Source of the DNA: Priapulus caudatus
Lineage: Eukaryota; Priapulida; Priapulimorpha; Priapulimorphida; Priapulidae
Assembly: GCF_000485595.1 (NCBI RefSeq)
Contig: NW_014579181.1
Coordinates: 20,244 to 40,821 of the forward strand
Direction of reading: 5' to 3'
Length of the DNA stretch: 20,578 bases
Shown: piece after piece, positions 8,116 through 16,449 of the stretch
How the letters are laid out: each line of letters begins with the position of its first letter
Position numbering within the stretch: the first letter of the stretch is position 1
Made by a program: the position numbers and the translations under genes
The notes under the pieces: generated by a model
Databases searched by the model: none
What the model saw: only the letters and a program-made list of their open reading frames with translations
What the model was told of the DNA's origin: nothing

Positions 8116-10957
8116 GTACTTATAAGTATTAGTCAACAGCTGGCTCTCTCGTAGACTAATAAGTGAACATATCGATGCACGAGTGCGCTGTAAAGTAGAT
8201 TCTCTGGTTGCTGTCATCTCTTGTACGTGAACTGACGAAGATATAATGTACTGCTCGCACGTTAATTGCTGTATCATCCAAGTAATCCAATTAGGTTATG
8301 GTACATAAATTACTATAGGTGCGGCTCGAAATAACAGGCTGCAGTTATACAGCAAATAACCTGATGTCTTTCAACATCGAGAACACAAGTATTCTTCTCT
8401 CGCTCTATTCATTACATTTGCACTCAAGTGAATCGCGGGAAAAAACGGTTAACTATTCCTTTAGATTTCTCCCGTATAAACGAGGGTAACTAAATAATAC
8501 GGCTTATAGATGTCAAACACGATGCGAAAGTAACCATGCCGAGGAATTTCCCTGAGTAGTTTATTCAGAGACTGTCATCAGCTGAGTGACAAGCAAGATA
8601 TCAAACGGTACTTCTCAACGATGTAGGAGAAAGAAAGGCGCTGATTACTGACTTAGGAGAAAAACAGCCGCCCTCCCGTCTATCAATCAAAGATGAGAGA
8701 CACAGCTGGTTCAGTGTGTTCACAGTTATACTGGAACAATTAGTGAAAGCGACATTGTCTGATTGAATGCAGCATCGATCGCCCCCAACCACGTAGCTTA
8801 GCTAATTACGTACCGCTATTCACCTGTGCCTGTTATGAAAAAGCCTTCGTTTATTCGATGTAAATAAAGTCTCAGTTGGTACACAATATTATGATGTAAA
8901 TAAAAGTTCTTGTGCAAGGCCCCGTTATATTGATAATTTTATTTTCTGAAAGATGCCAGATAGCTACATAAGCCGTAAATAACATTCAAGTTTGCCTTCT
9001 AGAAATCGTTCTGTTTGATGTGTTTTCAATGTGTCTTGTCCGTATTACATATAAGAGAAATGCTAATAAATCAAAATAAATAACTCGATGATTGAATCCA
9101 TTTAAAATGCTCAAATAAAATATTCAAGTAGCCAGCAACCCCCATTCATCTCATATACTCCTCCGTGGCTTCCTCAATGGTGTTTCAGCGTCCCTCAGCA
9201 ATCGCGTTTCCTTCTCTGTCTGTAGGTTGTGGCAAACTTAGATACTGACATCAGCGACACATCTGATCACGTGGTACTGCGGATCACCACGGAGGGCATG
9301 GACGTCGACGTAATGGCGGACGCCCTTAATCTGAACAGCCTCTCGACCAAGGACAGCCTGCTGTCCAACCCGAGCCCCAAAGCCGCAAAATCCCTGCTCG
9401 CGGTCGACACGTTCTCTCGGGCTTTCCCCTTCCACATAATCTTTAATCGTGACCTTGAGATCATCCAGGCGGGCCGGGTCGTGCTGCGCGGGTTGGTGGC
9501 GTACAAGCAGCAGCACGGGAGGCTGTTGCTGCCGGACATGTTCGACATCGTAAGGCCGCGCGTCGAATGCGACTTCACCGCTTTCATCGATCACACGCAC
9601 GCCGTGTTCGTAGCCGCGTCGAAACGAGATGTGTTCGACTTCGGTGGGAGGGCCCGGCGGGCATCCGCGACGCCCGAAGAGGGAGGAGCGGAGGTGGAGA
9701 CGCTGCGTCTGAAGGGACAGATGATATACATGGAGGAGAACGACTGCATGGCATTCCTCTGCTCTCCCCGCGTGCGCAGCCTGGAAGAGCTAGCGCAACA
9801 CGGGCTCCACCTTTCGGACATTCCGTGTCACGACAAGACGCGGACGATGGTGTTGATGAGTCATGAGAGGCGGGGCGAGAGGAGCTTGATGGACAGGTTA
9901 GAGGAGGCGTCCATCTCTCTGCAGGTACTGCACGCGCAGCTTAACCAGGAGAAGGAACGAACCGTGGAGGTGCTAATGGAGGTAATCATAGGGAGAGAAG
10001 GGGAAGGAAGGGAAGTAGAAAGGGAAAGGGCGGGCGGTAGGTGGGCGTAAGATGGGAGGTTTCTGCTGTCATTGACCTGAAGTGTCTTGAAACTTAAGTA
10101 ATAATTAATGTACGGCAAGTTGAAAGGGACTACAAAGAGACTATAAGTGGTGGTTGTGTTTGAATTTTACGTTGCCCCGTCCTGGCGTTGTCAGTACATA
10201 TTAGTGACTAATTAACCTGTAATTTCAAGTTATTTCTACGCCGCTTTGCAGATTCTTCCGTCTAACATCGTTGCGTCGTTGCTGGAGAACAAATCCGTGG
10301 ACGCTGAGCAATACGACATGGTCTCCATCCTCTACTCTGACGTCATGGGCTTCACGGCCATGTGTGCTAACCCGCTCGTGCGGCCCATAGACGTCGTGCA
10401 CATGTGTGACAAGATGTACAGCTATTTCGACACGTTAGCCATCACCAATAACATCTACAAGGTGAGAGCCGCAGCGCCCCCTATAGCTGAATCAACTCTC
10501 GGCAATAACAGTTGCTATGTGAGGCTCTCAGGGCCCACTACAGGTAAATAATCCTTTAGCAGCGGTGGTCGCGCGAAGTGAGTCTGTATCGATGGTTGCG
10601 ACATTGTATGCGTCAACTTGTAATCACAAGGTGGGTGGGTGTATCTTTATATCGTCACGGAAGCTCTAATTAAAACAGCATAAATGCGACGTATAGTAGC
10701 TGTACTCTCTTTCTCCGGTTACTAAGGTAGAGGTCTGCTTTATATATAGGTCGCTTGCAGTAGAATCCTACTGCGCTAGAGGACACAAACTTGTCTGAAC
10801 ACAGGGAACTACTAAGAGTGCATGCGCCCAATCACGAATGAATAGCAGTCTAAGCAACTGATAGAGTCACTGTATTATATACACCCCATATATTATATTA
10901 TATTATATATATTGTATTATATTATATATGTATGTGTATATATATATATATATATGA

Positions 10958-11022
<65 letters not shown>

Positions 11023-12100
11023 ATATATATATAACATGGAAATGGAAATCATTCTGTTGCTACTTGTTCGCATGTTTGATGCACCTGTGCGCGGTGCCTG
11101 GGCTGTAATACGGCGAAGATAATTACGGGAGAGCATTGAATAGTGAAGCCTTGTGACGGATCCGGCATGATTAATTACGGGAATGCACGTACTCCGCATC
11201 CTGTAGTAATTAATCGAGCAGGACAACAGAACTGCTTTTTGACAGGTGCTATTGCGCAGATGTAGTTATTCCCACGTTTGGTTTTGAATTTGAAAACAAT
11301 GGCTATGATCAATAACGCCACGAAACGTCGCATGATGTTATGACTCTTTTTTCCTCTTTCTTCTTCTCTTTTTCTTCATTTCTCCGACTTCTCCTCTCCC
11401 CAATCCTTCCCTCTTCTTCTTTCCCCTCCTCTTCCTCCTCCTCCTCCTCCTCATCTACATCCACCATCATCTGCTGCTCCTCTTCCTCTTCCAGCTCCTG
11501 CTCCTCCTCCTCCTCTTCCTCCTCCTCCTCCTCCTCATCCACATCCACCATCATCTGCTGCTCCTCTTCCTCTTCCAGCTCCTGCTCCTCCTCCTCCTCT
11601 TCCTCCTCCTCCTCCTCCTCATCCACATCCACCACCATCTGATGCTCCTCTTCCTCTTCCAGCTCCTGCTGCTCCTCCTCCTGCTGATCCTCCTCTTTCT
11701 GCTGCTCTTTCACCACCGCCTCCTCAACTTATTCACCCACCATCCGCATGCGGAACCGTAAGCGGCAGCGGGCTACAGGGTTACAACGGCCTCGACCTCT
11801 CTACATCTCTCTCCATCTTATCTTCTCTCCCCGCGCGACGGCAACGTTGTTCTCAGGTGGAGACTATAGGTGACGCTTACGTCGCCGTTAGTGCCCTGCC
11901 CGTCTACACGGACACGCACGCCGATCAGATGGTTGCGATGGGCCTCGGCATGATCCAAGCTACCAAGACGATCATGTCTCCTGCTGAGAAAACTCCGATC
12001 AGGGTGAGAGAGGGCGTGCGATAGAGGAAGACGGAGAGGGAGCAGAAGAGAGGGAGACGGAGAGCGAGCGGCAGAATGGGAAAGAGAGCGGTAATGTGTG

Positions 12101-12140
<40 letters not shown>

Positions 12141-12851
12141 TGTGTTCGCGCGTATAGTGCGTGTGTCGCGATGAGAGAAAAGGTTAGCTGTTGCCGCAGC
12201 ATTTATTACACACGCAGCCGGCTAGCATTCTGTTCATCATGAAGGGGACGAATCCTCACACACCCTCAGCGGTGATCACTCACGGGCTCACCAGCACACG
12301 GCCCGCTGAGAGACGCTTTTCGTTGCCATGAATACAACCGAAGCAACCAAAAATTCGATCAAAATGTCAGATCAAAGCATTTAGCTAATTGCTCAATCTA
12401 GCTTAGCAGACTAATCACTACTATAGGTGGCTAGTTAATTTGTAGTCAGAAAGCTTGACCGACGATAAGCTCCTATATAAGCTGGTTAATGTATATACGT
12501 AACCGCTGTTAAAATGAGCGTGTCCTGCATGCGGTTTCAGATTCGTGTTGGTATACACTCGGGGCCGACAACAGCGGGGGTGGTGGGTAGTAAGATGCCG
12601 CGTTACTGCCTGTTCGGCAGCACGAACACCGTAGCTAACACATGGAAGTGGTGGACAAGGACATAGTCACATTAGTCTGGAAACCAAACGGTAAGCTAGC
12701 CGACCTCTCCTATATTCTGCAGTGCGCTTTCAAATGCCATATTTCCTTCATCAATAATATCTTCGTCGATCTATCGCTCTCTCTTTCTCTCCCTTTCTTT
12801 CTCTCTACATTTATCTCTCTATCTCTCTCGCTATATATATACATATATATA

Positions 12852-12903
<52 letters not shown>

Positions 12904-14454
12904 GTTATTTATTTATACCGAAAAGATATAAGAGAACTCTAGCCATTGGGAACTCTCTATGACCTCCGTAGATATGTGATATATACCCACGACATTACTC
13001 CACGCCCCATGATCACGCGCCACGGACAACAAACCTAATTAAAATATTAAAACAACATTCTTATACGCAGATAGACGCACGTATAAACCTTGAGGCACCC
13101 TCTATACATTGCGCTTCCTCGCAGTGTCTTACTATAGGAGACGATGTGTCTTAGCTTTATTATCTAGCTATATATTTTTACATAGTTTTATTCAGCTTTA
13201 TTGTCCGGGCTGTCAGCCCTCCAATTATTAGACTGACGACGCGTCTCATCCTCCAACTCCATATGGTAACAACTGTGGTGATTCAATCTCAGCGTATACA
13301 TCGACTCTTGCAGTGCCGCCTTAACATTTGCACATTCTCTCAGCGCCCTCTATAAATCGCACTTCCTCGCAGCACCGCCTATAACATTGCACATTCTCTC
13401 AGCGCCCTCTATAACATCGCACTTCCTCGCAGCACCGCCTATAACATTGCACATTCTCTCAGCGCCCTCTATAACATCGCACTTCCTGCAGCGCTGCTAT
13501 ACACCACACTTTCTTTTCTCAGGCAGCTGACGTACGGTGATTACGAGTTTTCCGACAATCCAAAGTCGGAGGAGCTTCCGGTGCGCTGCTGCTTCGTGTC
13601 GCGGCAGAGGCTTCGTGTGTCCGAGATTCGGAGAGATGGAGGAGGATGCTCAGCTTCTGCGCGCCGAGTCTCGCTCGATGATGACGCGTCTGTCCATACA
13701 CAGTGTGAGTGACTAGCAGCGGAGAGGCAACAGCTAGCAAGCTATATCGCACATGCCGACAGCAAGCGTATACGGTTGCAGGGCCGTAGCAGCTGGGGGA
13801 GGGGCAAGGGGGCAGTCCCCTAGATTTTGGGGCACAATTAAAAAATAAGCTTACCCAATAATCGTAAATAACACTAACGTGATTTTTTGGGGTCACTTAT
13901 CCGTGGAAGCCTTGTCCCAAGCCTTGTGCCTGACCCACCCCTACCACACTATGGACGTCGATCAAGAGCTGCGCCCGTCGCTCATCATTACACAGTTGAG
14001 TCATGAAATTTTGCCCCCCTCCCTAGGAATTTGCTCAGTCTACGGCCCTGGGTTTGTGTCGCGCCTCACATCACATACATTACATCTCCGCGTACGTATT
14101 TCTGTTTTACAGAAAAGATCCGACCTACTCGACACCGCTAGCCTCGCGGACCTATCCGGGAGCAGTCCCAGCTTGCGCGCCTGTCCGTTCTCACAGTTGC
14201 CGCCGCCAGCCATAAAGCTGACGGGAGCGAACGAAGCAGCGGGCATGCCGCCGCTGCTGGGACTGCAGCAGGCTAATAACGAGCGCGCGGAAGCGTGGAT
14301 GGCGACAACACCGACGACGGTAGGAGTGGAGGTGACGACCGACATCGGCGCGACAGAAACAGACTCGAAGGCGTCGGCGAGACGCTTTCCGCGCTTCCGT
14401 CTGCGTAAAAAAAAGAAACGGAAACAGAAGAGCTCCTTGTGTACGATCATCTAG
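7998..14454 (+). CDS. GUCY1B2-like: Soluble guanylyl cyclase subunit, beta-2-like, 5'-partial, seven visible exons, frame broken in exons 5 and 6
   Basis: Predicted nitric-oxide/haem-type guanylyl cyclase subunit that makes cGMP from GTP. Visible exons: 7998-8115, 9226-9981, 10252-10461, 11857-12003, 12541 to about 12690, 13523-13704, 14113-14454. Domain order is H-NOX C-terminus, HNOBA, coiled coil, class III cyclase domain, long tail. The first four exons join in phase 0 with good splice sites and no stops. Both metal-binding Asp (YSD, IGDAY) and both guanine-specificity residues (Glu of VETIGDAY, Cys of RYCLFG) are present. The protein ends in CTII after a lysine/arginine run; a C-terminal prenylation box is a known feature of vertebrate GUCY1B2, and this is the main reason for the beta-2-like call. 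Missing: the H-NOX N-terminus and the last roughly 50 residues of the cyclase domain. Two one-base frame breaks, at about 12642 and within 13523-13704, make it either a decaying gene or a sequence with residual errors. The family is clear; the beta-2 assignment is inference. Confidence 0.85.
8116..9225. other. Cyclase intron (H-NOX exon to HNOBA exon)
   Basis: 1,110 bp with no further exon recognised. Most of it is conserved in the left arm as reverse complement, so it belonged to the duplicated unit. Confidence 0.65.
9226..9981 (+). CDS. GUCY1B2-like: Cyclase exon 2: end of H-NOX, HNOBA (PAS-like) domain and signalling coiled coil
   Basis: An open exon of 756 nt, 252 codons, after a pyrimidine-rich acceptor (TTCTCTGTCTGTAG) and before donor GAG|GTAATC. 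Residues 1-20 finish the H-NOX fold. HNOBA runs from about residue 65 to 205, with [17 protein letters not shown], then [33 protein letters not shown] and [19 protein letters not shown], all in family order. Residues 212-252 form the charged coiled coil ([20 protein letters not shown]) that leads into the catalytic domain. In this family these parts carry dimerisation and signal relay. The exon has higher GC than the flanking introns. An inverted, frameshifted copy lies at 1-709. The segment between about residue 28 and 63 is a variable linker. Confidence 0.92.
10252..10461 (+). CDS. GUCY1B2-like: Cyclase exon 3: start of guanylyl cyclase catalytic domain
   Basis: An exon of 210 nt, 70 codons, phase 0 at both ends, with acceptor CCGCTTTGCAG and donor AAG|GTGAGA. 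It begins [11 protein letters not shown], the usual entry of the class III cyclase domain after the coiled coil. [15 protein letters not shown] holds the first metal-binding aspartate (residue 30 of the exon). It ends [12 protein letters not shown], which runs straight into KVETIGD across the next intron. The intron before it is only 270 bp. Confidence 0.93.
10885..11034. repeat. (TA)n microsatellite
   Basis: Almost pure TA with occasional TGTG steps, a strong cruciform candidate. Confidence 0.95.
11453..11704. repeat. 84-bp polypyrimidine minisatellite, three units
   Basis: Units start at 11453, 11537 and 11621 with ATC(C/T)ACATCCACCA, each then CTGCTCCTCTTCCTCTTCC and a CTC-rich end. The first two differ at one position in the compared start; the third is more diverged. 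As 84 is divisible by three, frames stay open on both strands (Glu-rich on minus, Ser-rich on plus). Confidence 0.93.
11857..12003 (+). CDS. GUCY1B2-like: Cyclase exon 4: catalytic domain middle, second metal Asp
   Basis: An exon of 147 nt, 49 codons, between acceptor TTGTTCTCAG and donor AGG|GTGAGA, phase 0. It begins [15 protein letters not shown]: Glu-2 is the guanine-specificity position and Asp-6 the second metal ligand. [21 protein letters not shown] follows and the exon ends TPIR, which continues as IRVGIHSG in the next exon. The preceding 1.4 kb intron is filled with TA and pyrimidine repeats. Confidence 0.92.
12096..12142. repeat. (GTGC)n microsatellite in cyclase intron
   Basis: About eleven GTGC units in the intron at 12004-12540; preceded by a GA-rich stretch from 12005. 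The rest of the intron shows nothing. Confidence 0.9.
12541..12690 (+). CDS. GUCY1B2-like: Cyclase exon 5: catalytic domain RYCLFG segment, frame broken at about 12642
   Basis: After acceptor GCGGTTTCAG the exon reads [16 protein letters not shown], then [18 protein letters not shown], which includes the cysteine that selects guanine. At 12640-12644 the frame then runs into WKWWTRT and a stop at 12664. Removing the one-base break lets an ATG-GAA (Met-Glu) pair fall where families have RMES or a similar motif, so one base has been lost in or before this codon. The transition-state arginine is expected exactly here and is not seen. A strong donor (GTAAGC) follows at 12691; the exon end is set from that site only. 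The remaining catalytic segment was not found in the following intron. Confidence 0.75.
12775..12900. repeat. (CT)n then (TA)n microsatellite
   Basis: CTCTCTTTCTCTC to 12831 followed by TA repeats to about 12898, in the intron after exon 5. Confidence 0.92.
12901..13320. other. Cyclase intron sequence, expected exon not found
   Basis: The end of the catalytic domain should be encoded between exon 5 and exon 6. I looked for a KGKG...TYFL-type block in the three + frames and saw none. A single acceptor-like site before 13071 leads to no family-like peptide. Confidence 0.4.
13321..13500. repeat. 60-bp minisatellite of two 30-bp half units
   Basis: Three units at exact 60-bp spacing (13321, 13381, 13441). 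Half units are ATAACATTGCACATTCTCTC-AG and ATAACATCGCACTTCCTCGC-AG. Each half carries a pyrimidine tract plus AG. A related single half unit occurs near 13095-13130. The array ends 22 bp before the real acceptor at 13521-13522. Confidence 0.93.
13523..13704 (+). CDS. GUCY1B2-like: Cyclase exon 6: C-terminal extension, internal one-base frame shift
   Basis: The acceptor TTCTTTTCTCAG is strong and the donor AGT|GTGAGT fits consensus. The 5' part reads well as [19 protein letters not shown] and then [10 protein letters not shown]. The 3' part reads well in the frame shifted by one base as [18 protein letters not shown] and then MTRLSIHS. Only the second frame ends in phase 0, as the last exon requires. 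An extra base between about 13595 and 13640 is the simplest explanation. I recognise no named domain here. The position fits the tail that follows the cyclase domain in beta-2 type subunits, but a missing exon upstream cannot be excluded. Confidence 0.6.
13779..14050. mobile_element. hAT-like non-autonomous element in the last intron
   Basis: Perfect 11-bp terminal inverted repeats, CAGGGCCGTAG at 13779-13789 and CTACGGCCCTG at 14040-14050, with a G-rich 5' end (AGCTGGGGGAGGGGCAAGGG) as in many hAT families. Length 272 bp, no transposase. I could not define a clean 8-bp target duplication (GGTTG before, GGTTTGTG after). Confidence 0.65.
14113..14454 (+). CDS. GUCY1B2-like: Cyclase last exon: low-complexity tail ending in polybasic region and CaaX box
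   Basis: Acceptor TGTTTTACAG, then 113 codons and stop TAG at 14452-14454. It begins [16 protein letters not shown], continues with a Ser/Pro/Ala-rich linker that should be disordered, and ends [20 protein letters not shown]. The last four residues C-T-I-I fit a prenylation box, and ten of the eleven residues [11 protein letters not shown] other than Leu and Gln are basic or flank basic ones, a layout used by membrane-anchored small GTPases. Membrane attachment of this subunit is therefore inferred. The reading frame is also open for 234 nt upstream into the intron, where a transposon sits. No canonical AATAAA was seen within several hundred bases downstream; the nearest I noted is at 15860. 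Confidence 0.75.
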   Translation, partial: KRSDLLDTASLADLSGSSPSLRACPFSQLPPPAIKLTGANEAAGMPPLLGLQQANNERAEAWMATTPTTVGVEVTTDIGATETDSKASARRFPRFRLRKKKKRKQKSSLCTII

Positions 14455-14486
14455 ACGATCCTGAGATTAACACAGAGTCAGGCACT

Positions 14487-14706
14487 CAAACAGACAGACA
14501 GACGGACAGACAAACGGACGGACAGACAGACAGGCAGACAGACAAAAGGACGGACAGACAAACAGGCAGACAGACGGACAGGGAGACAGGCAGACAGACA
14601 TACAGACACGCACGTGCACACGCACACACACACATACACGCACGCACGCACATACGCACACACACGCACATACACTACACACGCACATACACTACACACG
14701 CACACA
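14487..14706. repeat. (CAGA)n/(CGGA)n then CA-rich microsatellite
   Basis: Starts about 33 bp after the cyclase stop codon and so may lie in its 3' UTR. CAGA/CGGA units reach about 14608, then CA and CGCA steps. Confidence 0.9.
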
Positions 14707-15225
14707 GAGTTGTAGAGCCAGCATACGTACGGGAATGTACACTGCATGTCTGCAATGCCGAACGGATGTAGAAATAATACACATCTGACAGATGTAAACG
14801 ATGCCGGTAGATGGCGCTGAATGTCTCATTTAAGAATACGTGCGAGACTGTTTGCTATGAAACTTTTAATATATGAAATGCCACAGTGAAGAATAGTTGC
14901 ATGTTGATGTACGTGTTTGTCGAACACGAAAGCACAAGAGCGTTCGTTTCGAATAACCATCTTTCACAGGTATCGCTTTTCTATAGCGCGTTGAATCCTT
15001 CGCTGTCGTTCAGTAATGCATGAAACGTGCGCGCGCAATTGCTGAGAGAGGAAAGAGAGAAAGAGGGCGAGTCATTGTACCCCGGGTATTGTACACGTAC
15101 GCCGTCATTACGCAAGCATTCATGATTACCGCATTTGTAACCAAAATCACGAAAGCTCACTGGGGACGCTGCGTACGGTATTCAGTCAACGCGGACGTAA
15201 ATATGTCATCATCATGCATGCGAAT
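14707..15225. other. Non-coding, nothing recognised
   Basis: No exon with splice support and no motif noted; possible distal 3' UTR of the cyclase gene. Confidence 0.4.
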
Positions 15226-15336
15226 GTGACCGCCGGCGGTGGTGCGGTCACGTCGAATTGTCGTCGTCATGACAGCGCGCATCTGTCGCCTGTGATTGGC
15301 AGCAGCAGCCAATCGCGTGTCAATTAGGAAATTCCC
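15226..15336. promoter_or_regulatory. Candidate regulatory cluster: hairpin, paired CCAAT boxes, kappaB-like site
   Basis: GTGACCGC...GCGGTCAC (15226-15251) is an 8-bp inverted repeat. GATTGGC...GCCAATC (15294-15314) gives two CCAAT boxes in opposite orientation seven bases apart. GGAAATTCCC (15327-15336) fits the kappaB consensus GGRNNNYYCC. No gene start is seen nearby, so the role is a guess. Confidence 0.25.
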
Positions 15337-16260
15337 GTATCACCAAACCGGTGACAGAGACGGTGAAAGGGAGGGAGAGACGGGAAGTAGGAGGCAGGCT
15401 GGTTGAAAAATGGGGAGGTGGGGTAGGGGGTCAGACAGACAGAGTGAGAGGGAAACAGCGAGAGAATGGGCGGAGGGAGAGCGAGAGAGAAATGCAGACA
15501 GTGAGGCTCAGGAAATAGTAGAAATACAGGCCGGGACAGGTAAGGGCAATTTTGTCAGCATGAGGATTTGGGTCTGGGCGCGGGGAAGGAGGATGGTGCG
15601 ATTGATCACCGATTGGCGATGAAATATTTCGATAATATTAGACTTACCCCTGCGTTTTACAACACTGTATAGATGTCATGCGTTTTGTGCCATCGTTAAG
15701 ATATCGACGCCCCAGAAAGTTTTATATGGTATGAAAAAATCTATTCTCATTTTTTATGGAATGTCTCTATCGGCTTACTGTAAACCCGATGCTACTTAAA
15801 TTTGCCGTGATTGTTGCTGTCGTTGTTTTACCAATTCCTGTGATTCCGAGATTCCTGTGAATAAACCCTTCACCGCTGATGAAAGAGAAAAAAACCGCAA
15901 TTTTTCTTTTGTGTTTTGTTCTCGTCTGTCGTTATAGTTACGAACTCAATAGCAACAATTTCCTTAAAACAACGAGGTGCCAATCAATTAATCAATCAAT
16001 TAATCCAGTNCACGGTGCAGCATACGGCGAGGATTGGTCAGCTACGGGAGGTGAGGGCAGTGTGGTAGTAGATCGACGCTATGATAGTAGCAGAGAGTAG
16101 TGGGAAGGTGTCGGTGACGGTGTAGCTTACGGCTGTCTTGCGTTGTTGGTTGTATGGTATAGAGGTGTGTTGTCGTACACAGACTGTGCTGGCGCATATC
16201 GAACCTACGATATACCTGTTCATCTGTGTGGTGCGATCAGGTCATCCGACTCAGGTAAGA
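15337..16260. other. Non-coding; purine-rich stretch and one ambiguous base
   Basis: GA-rich from about 15353 to 15500. An N at 16010 marks a doubtful or joined position. An AATAAA occurs at 15860. A donor-like CAG|GTAAGA at about 16255 follows a short open stretch without recognisable motif. Confidence 0.4.
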
Positions 16261-16276
16261 AGGACACCGACACGTA

Positions 16277-16443
16277 TATATATACTATATATATATATAT
16301 ATATATATATACTATATATATATATATATGCTGTGGGCCGTTAGTTCGCTGTGTAGTGTGTGTGTGTGTGGTGTGTGTGTGCTGGGTTGCTCGTGTGGTG
16401 TGTGACGTGTTGTGTTGGTGTGTGTGTGTGTGTGTGTGTGTGT
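16277..16443. repeat. (TA)n and (GT)n microsatellites
   Basis: TA repeats to about 16329, then GT runs at 16358-16380 and 16417-16443 with unique sequence between. Confidence 0.92.
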
Positions 16444-16449
16444 CGGTGC

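Larger units (their letters stand above)
6630..9911 (+). repeat. Right arm of the inverted duplication
   Basis: Holds the intact copies of the H-NOX and HNOBA exons, continuous with the rest of the cyclase gene. It contains a 225-bp inverted-repeat element (6731-6955) that is absent from the left arm, and a short CCAATTG-rich expansion at 6985-7030. The inner end is near 6630, next to the pyrimidine minisatellite. Confidence 0.88.
10462..11856. other. Cyclase intron with TA repeat and pyrimidine minisatellite
   Basis: The exons on either side join directly in the protein, so no coding exon is missing here. Holds (TA)n at 10885-11034 and the 84-bp repeat at 11453-11704. Confidence 0.8.

Noticed and set aside
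9238-9600. Open frames antisense to the HNOBA exon
   Set aside because: Shadow frames of a well-supported exon on the + strand.
1-9911. Whole palindrome as a missed-adapter or chimeric-read artefact
   Set aside because: Such artefacts fold back with no spacer; here a 3.2-kb unique spacer, an arm-specific transposon with target duplication and arm-specific repeats argue for real DNA, though read-level proof is needed.
11309-11716. Glu/Asp-rich 135-codon open frame on the minus strand
   Set aside because: Lies inside an intron of the + strand cyclase gene and is explained by three 84-bp repeat units.
14478-14771. Open frames downstream of the cyclase stop rich in Thr/Asp/Arg/Gln or Cys/Val
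   Set aside because: Translations of the CAGA/CGGA and CA repeats.
16020-16100. Peptide AYGEDWSATGG after the ambiguous base, recalling the YGEDVW of H-NOX starts
   Set aside because: The match is five residues, the following sequence does not fit H-NOX, and it lies downstream of the gene.
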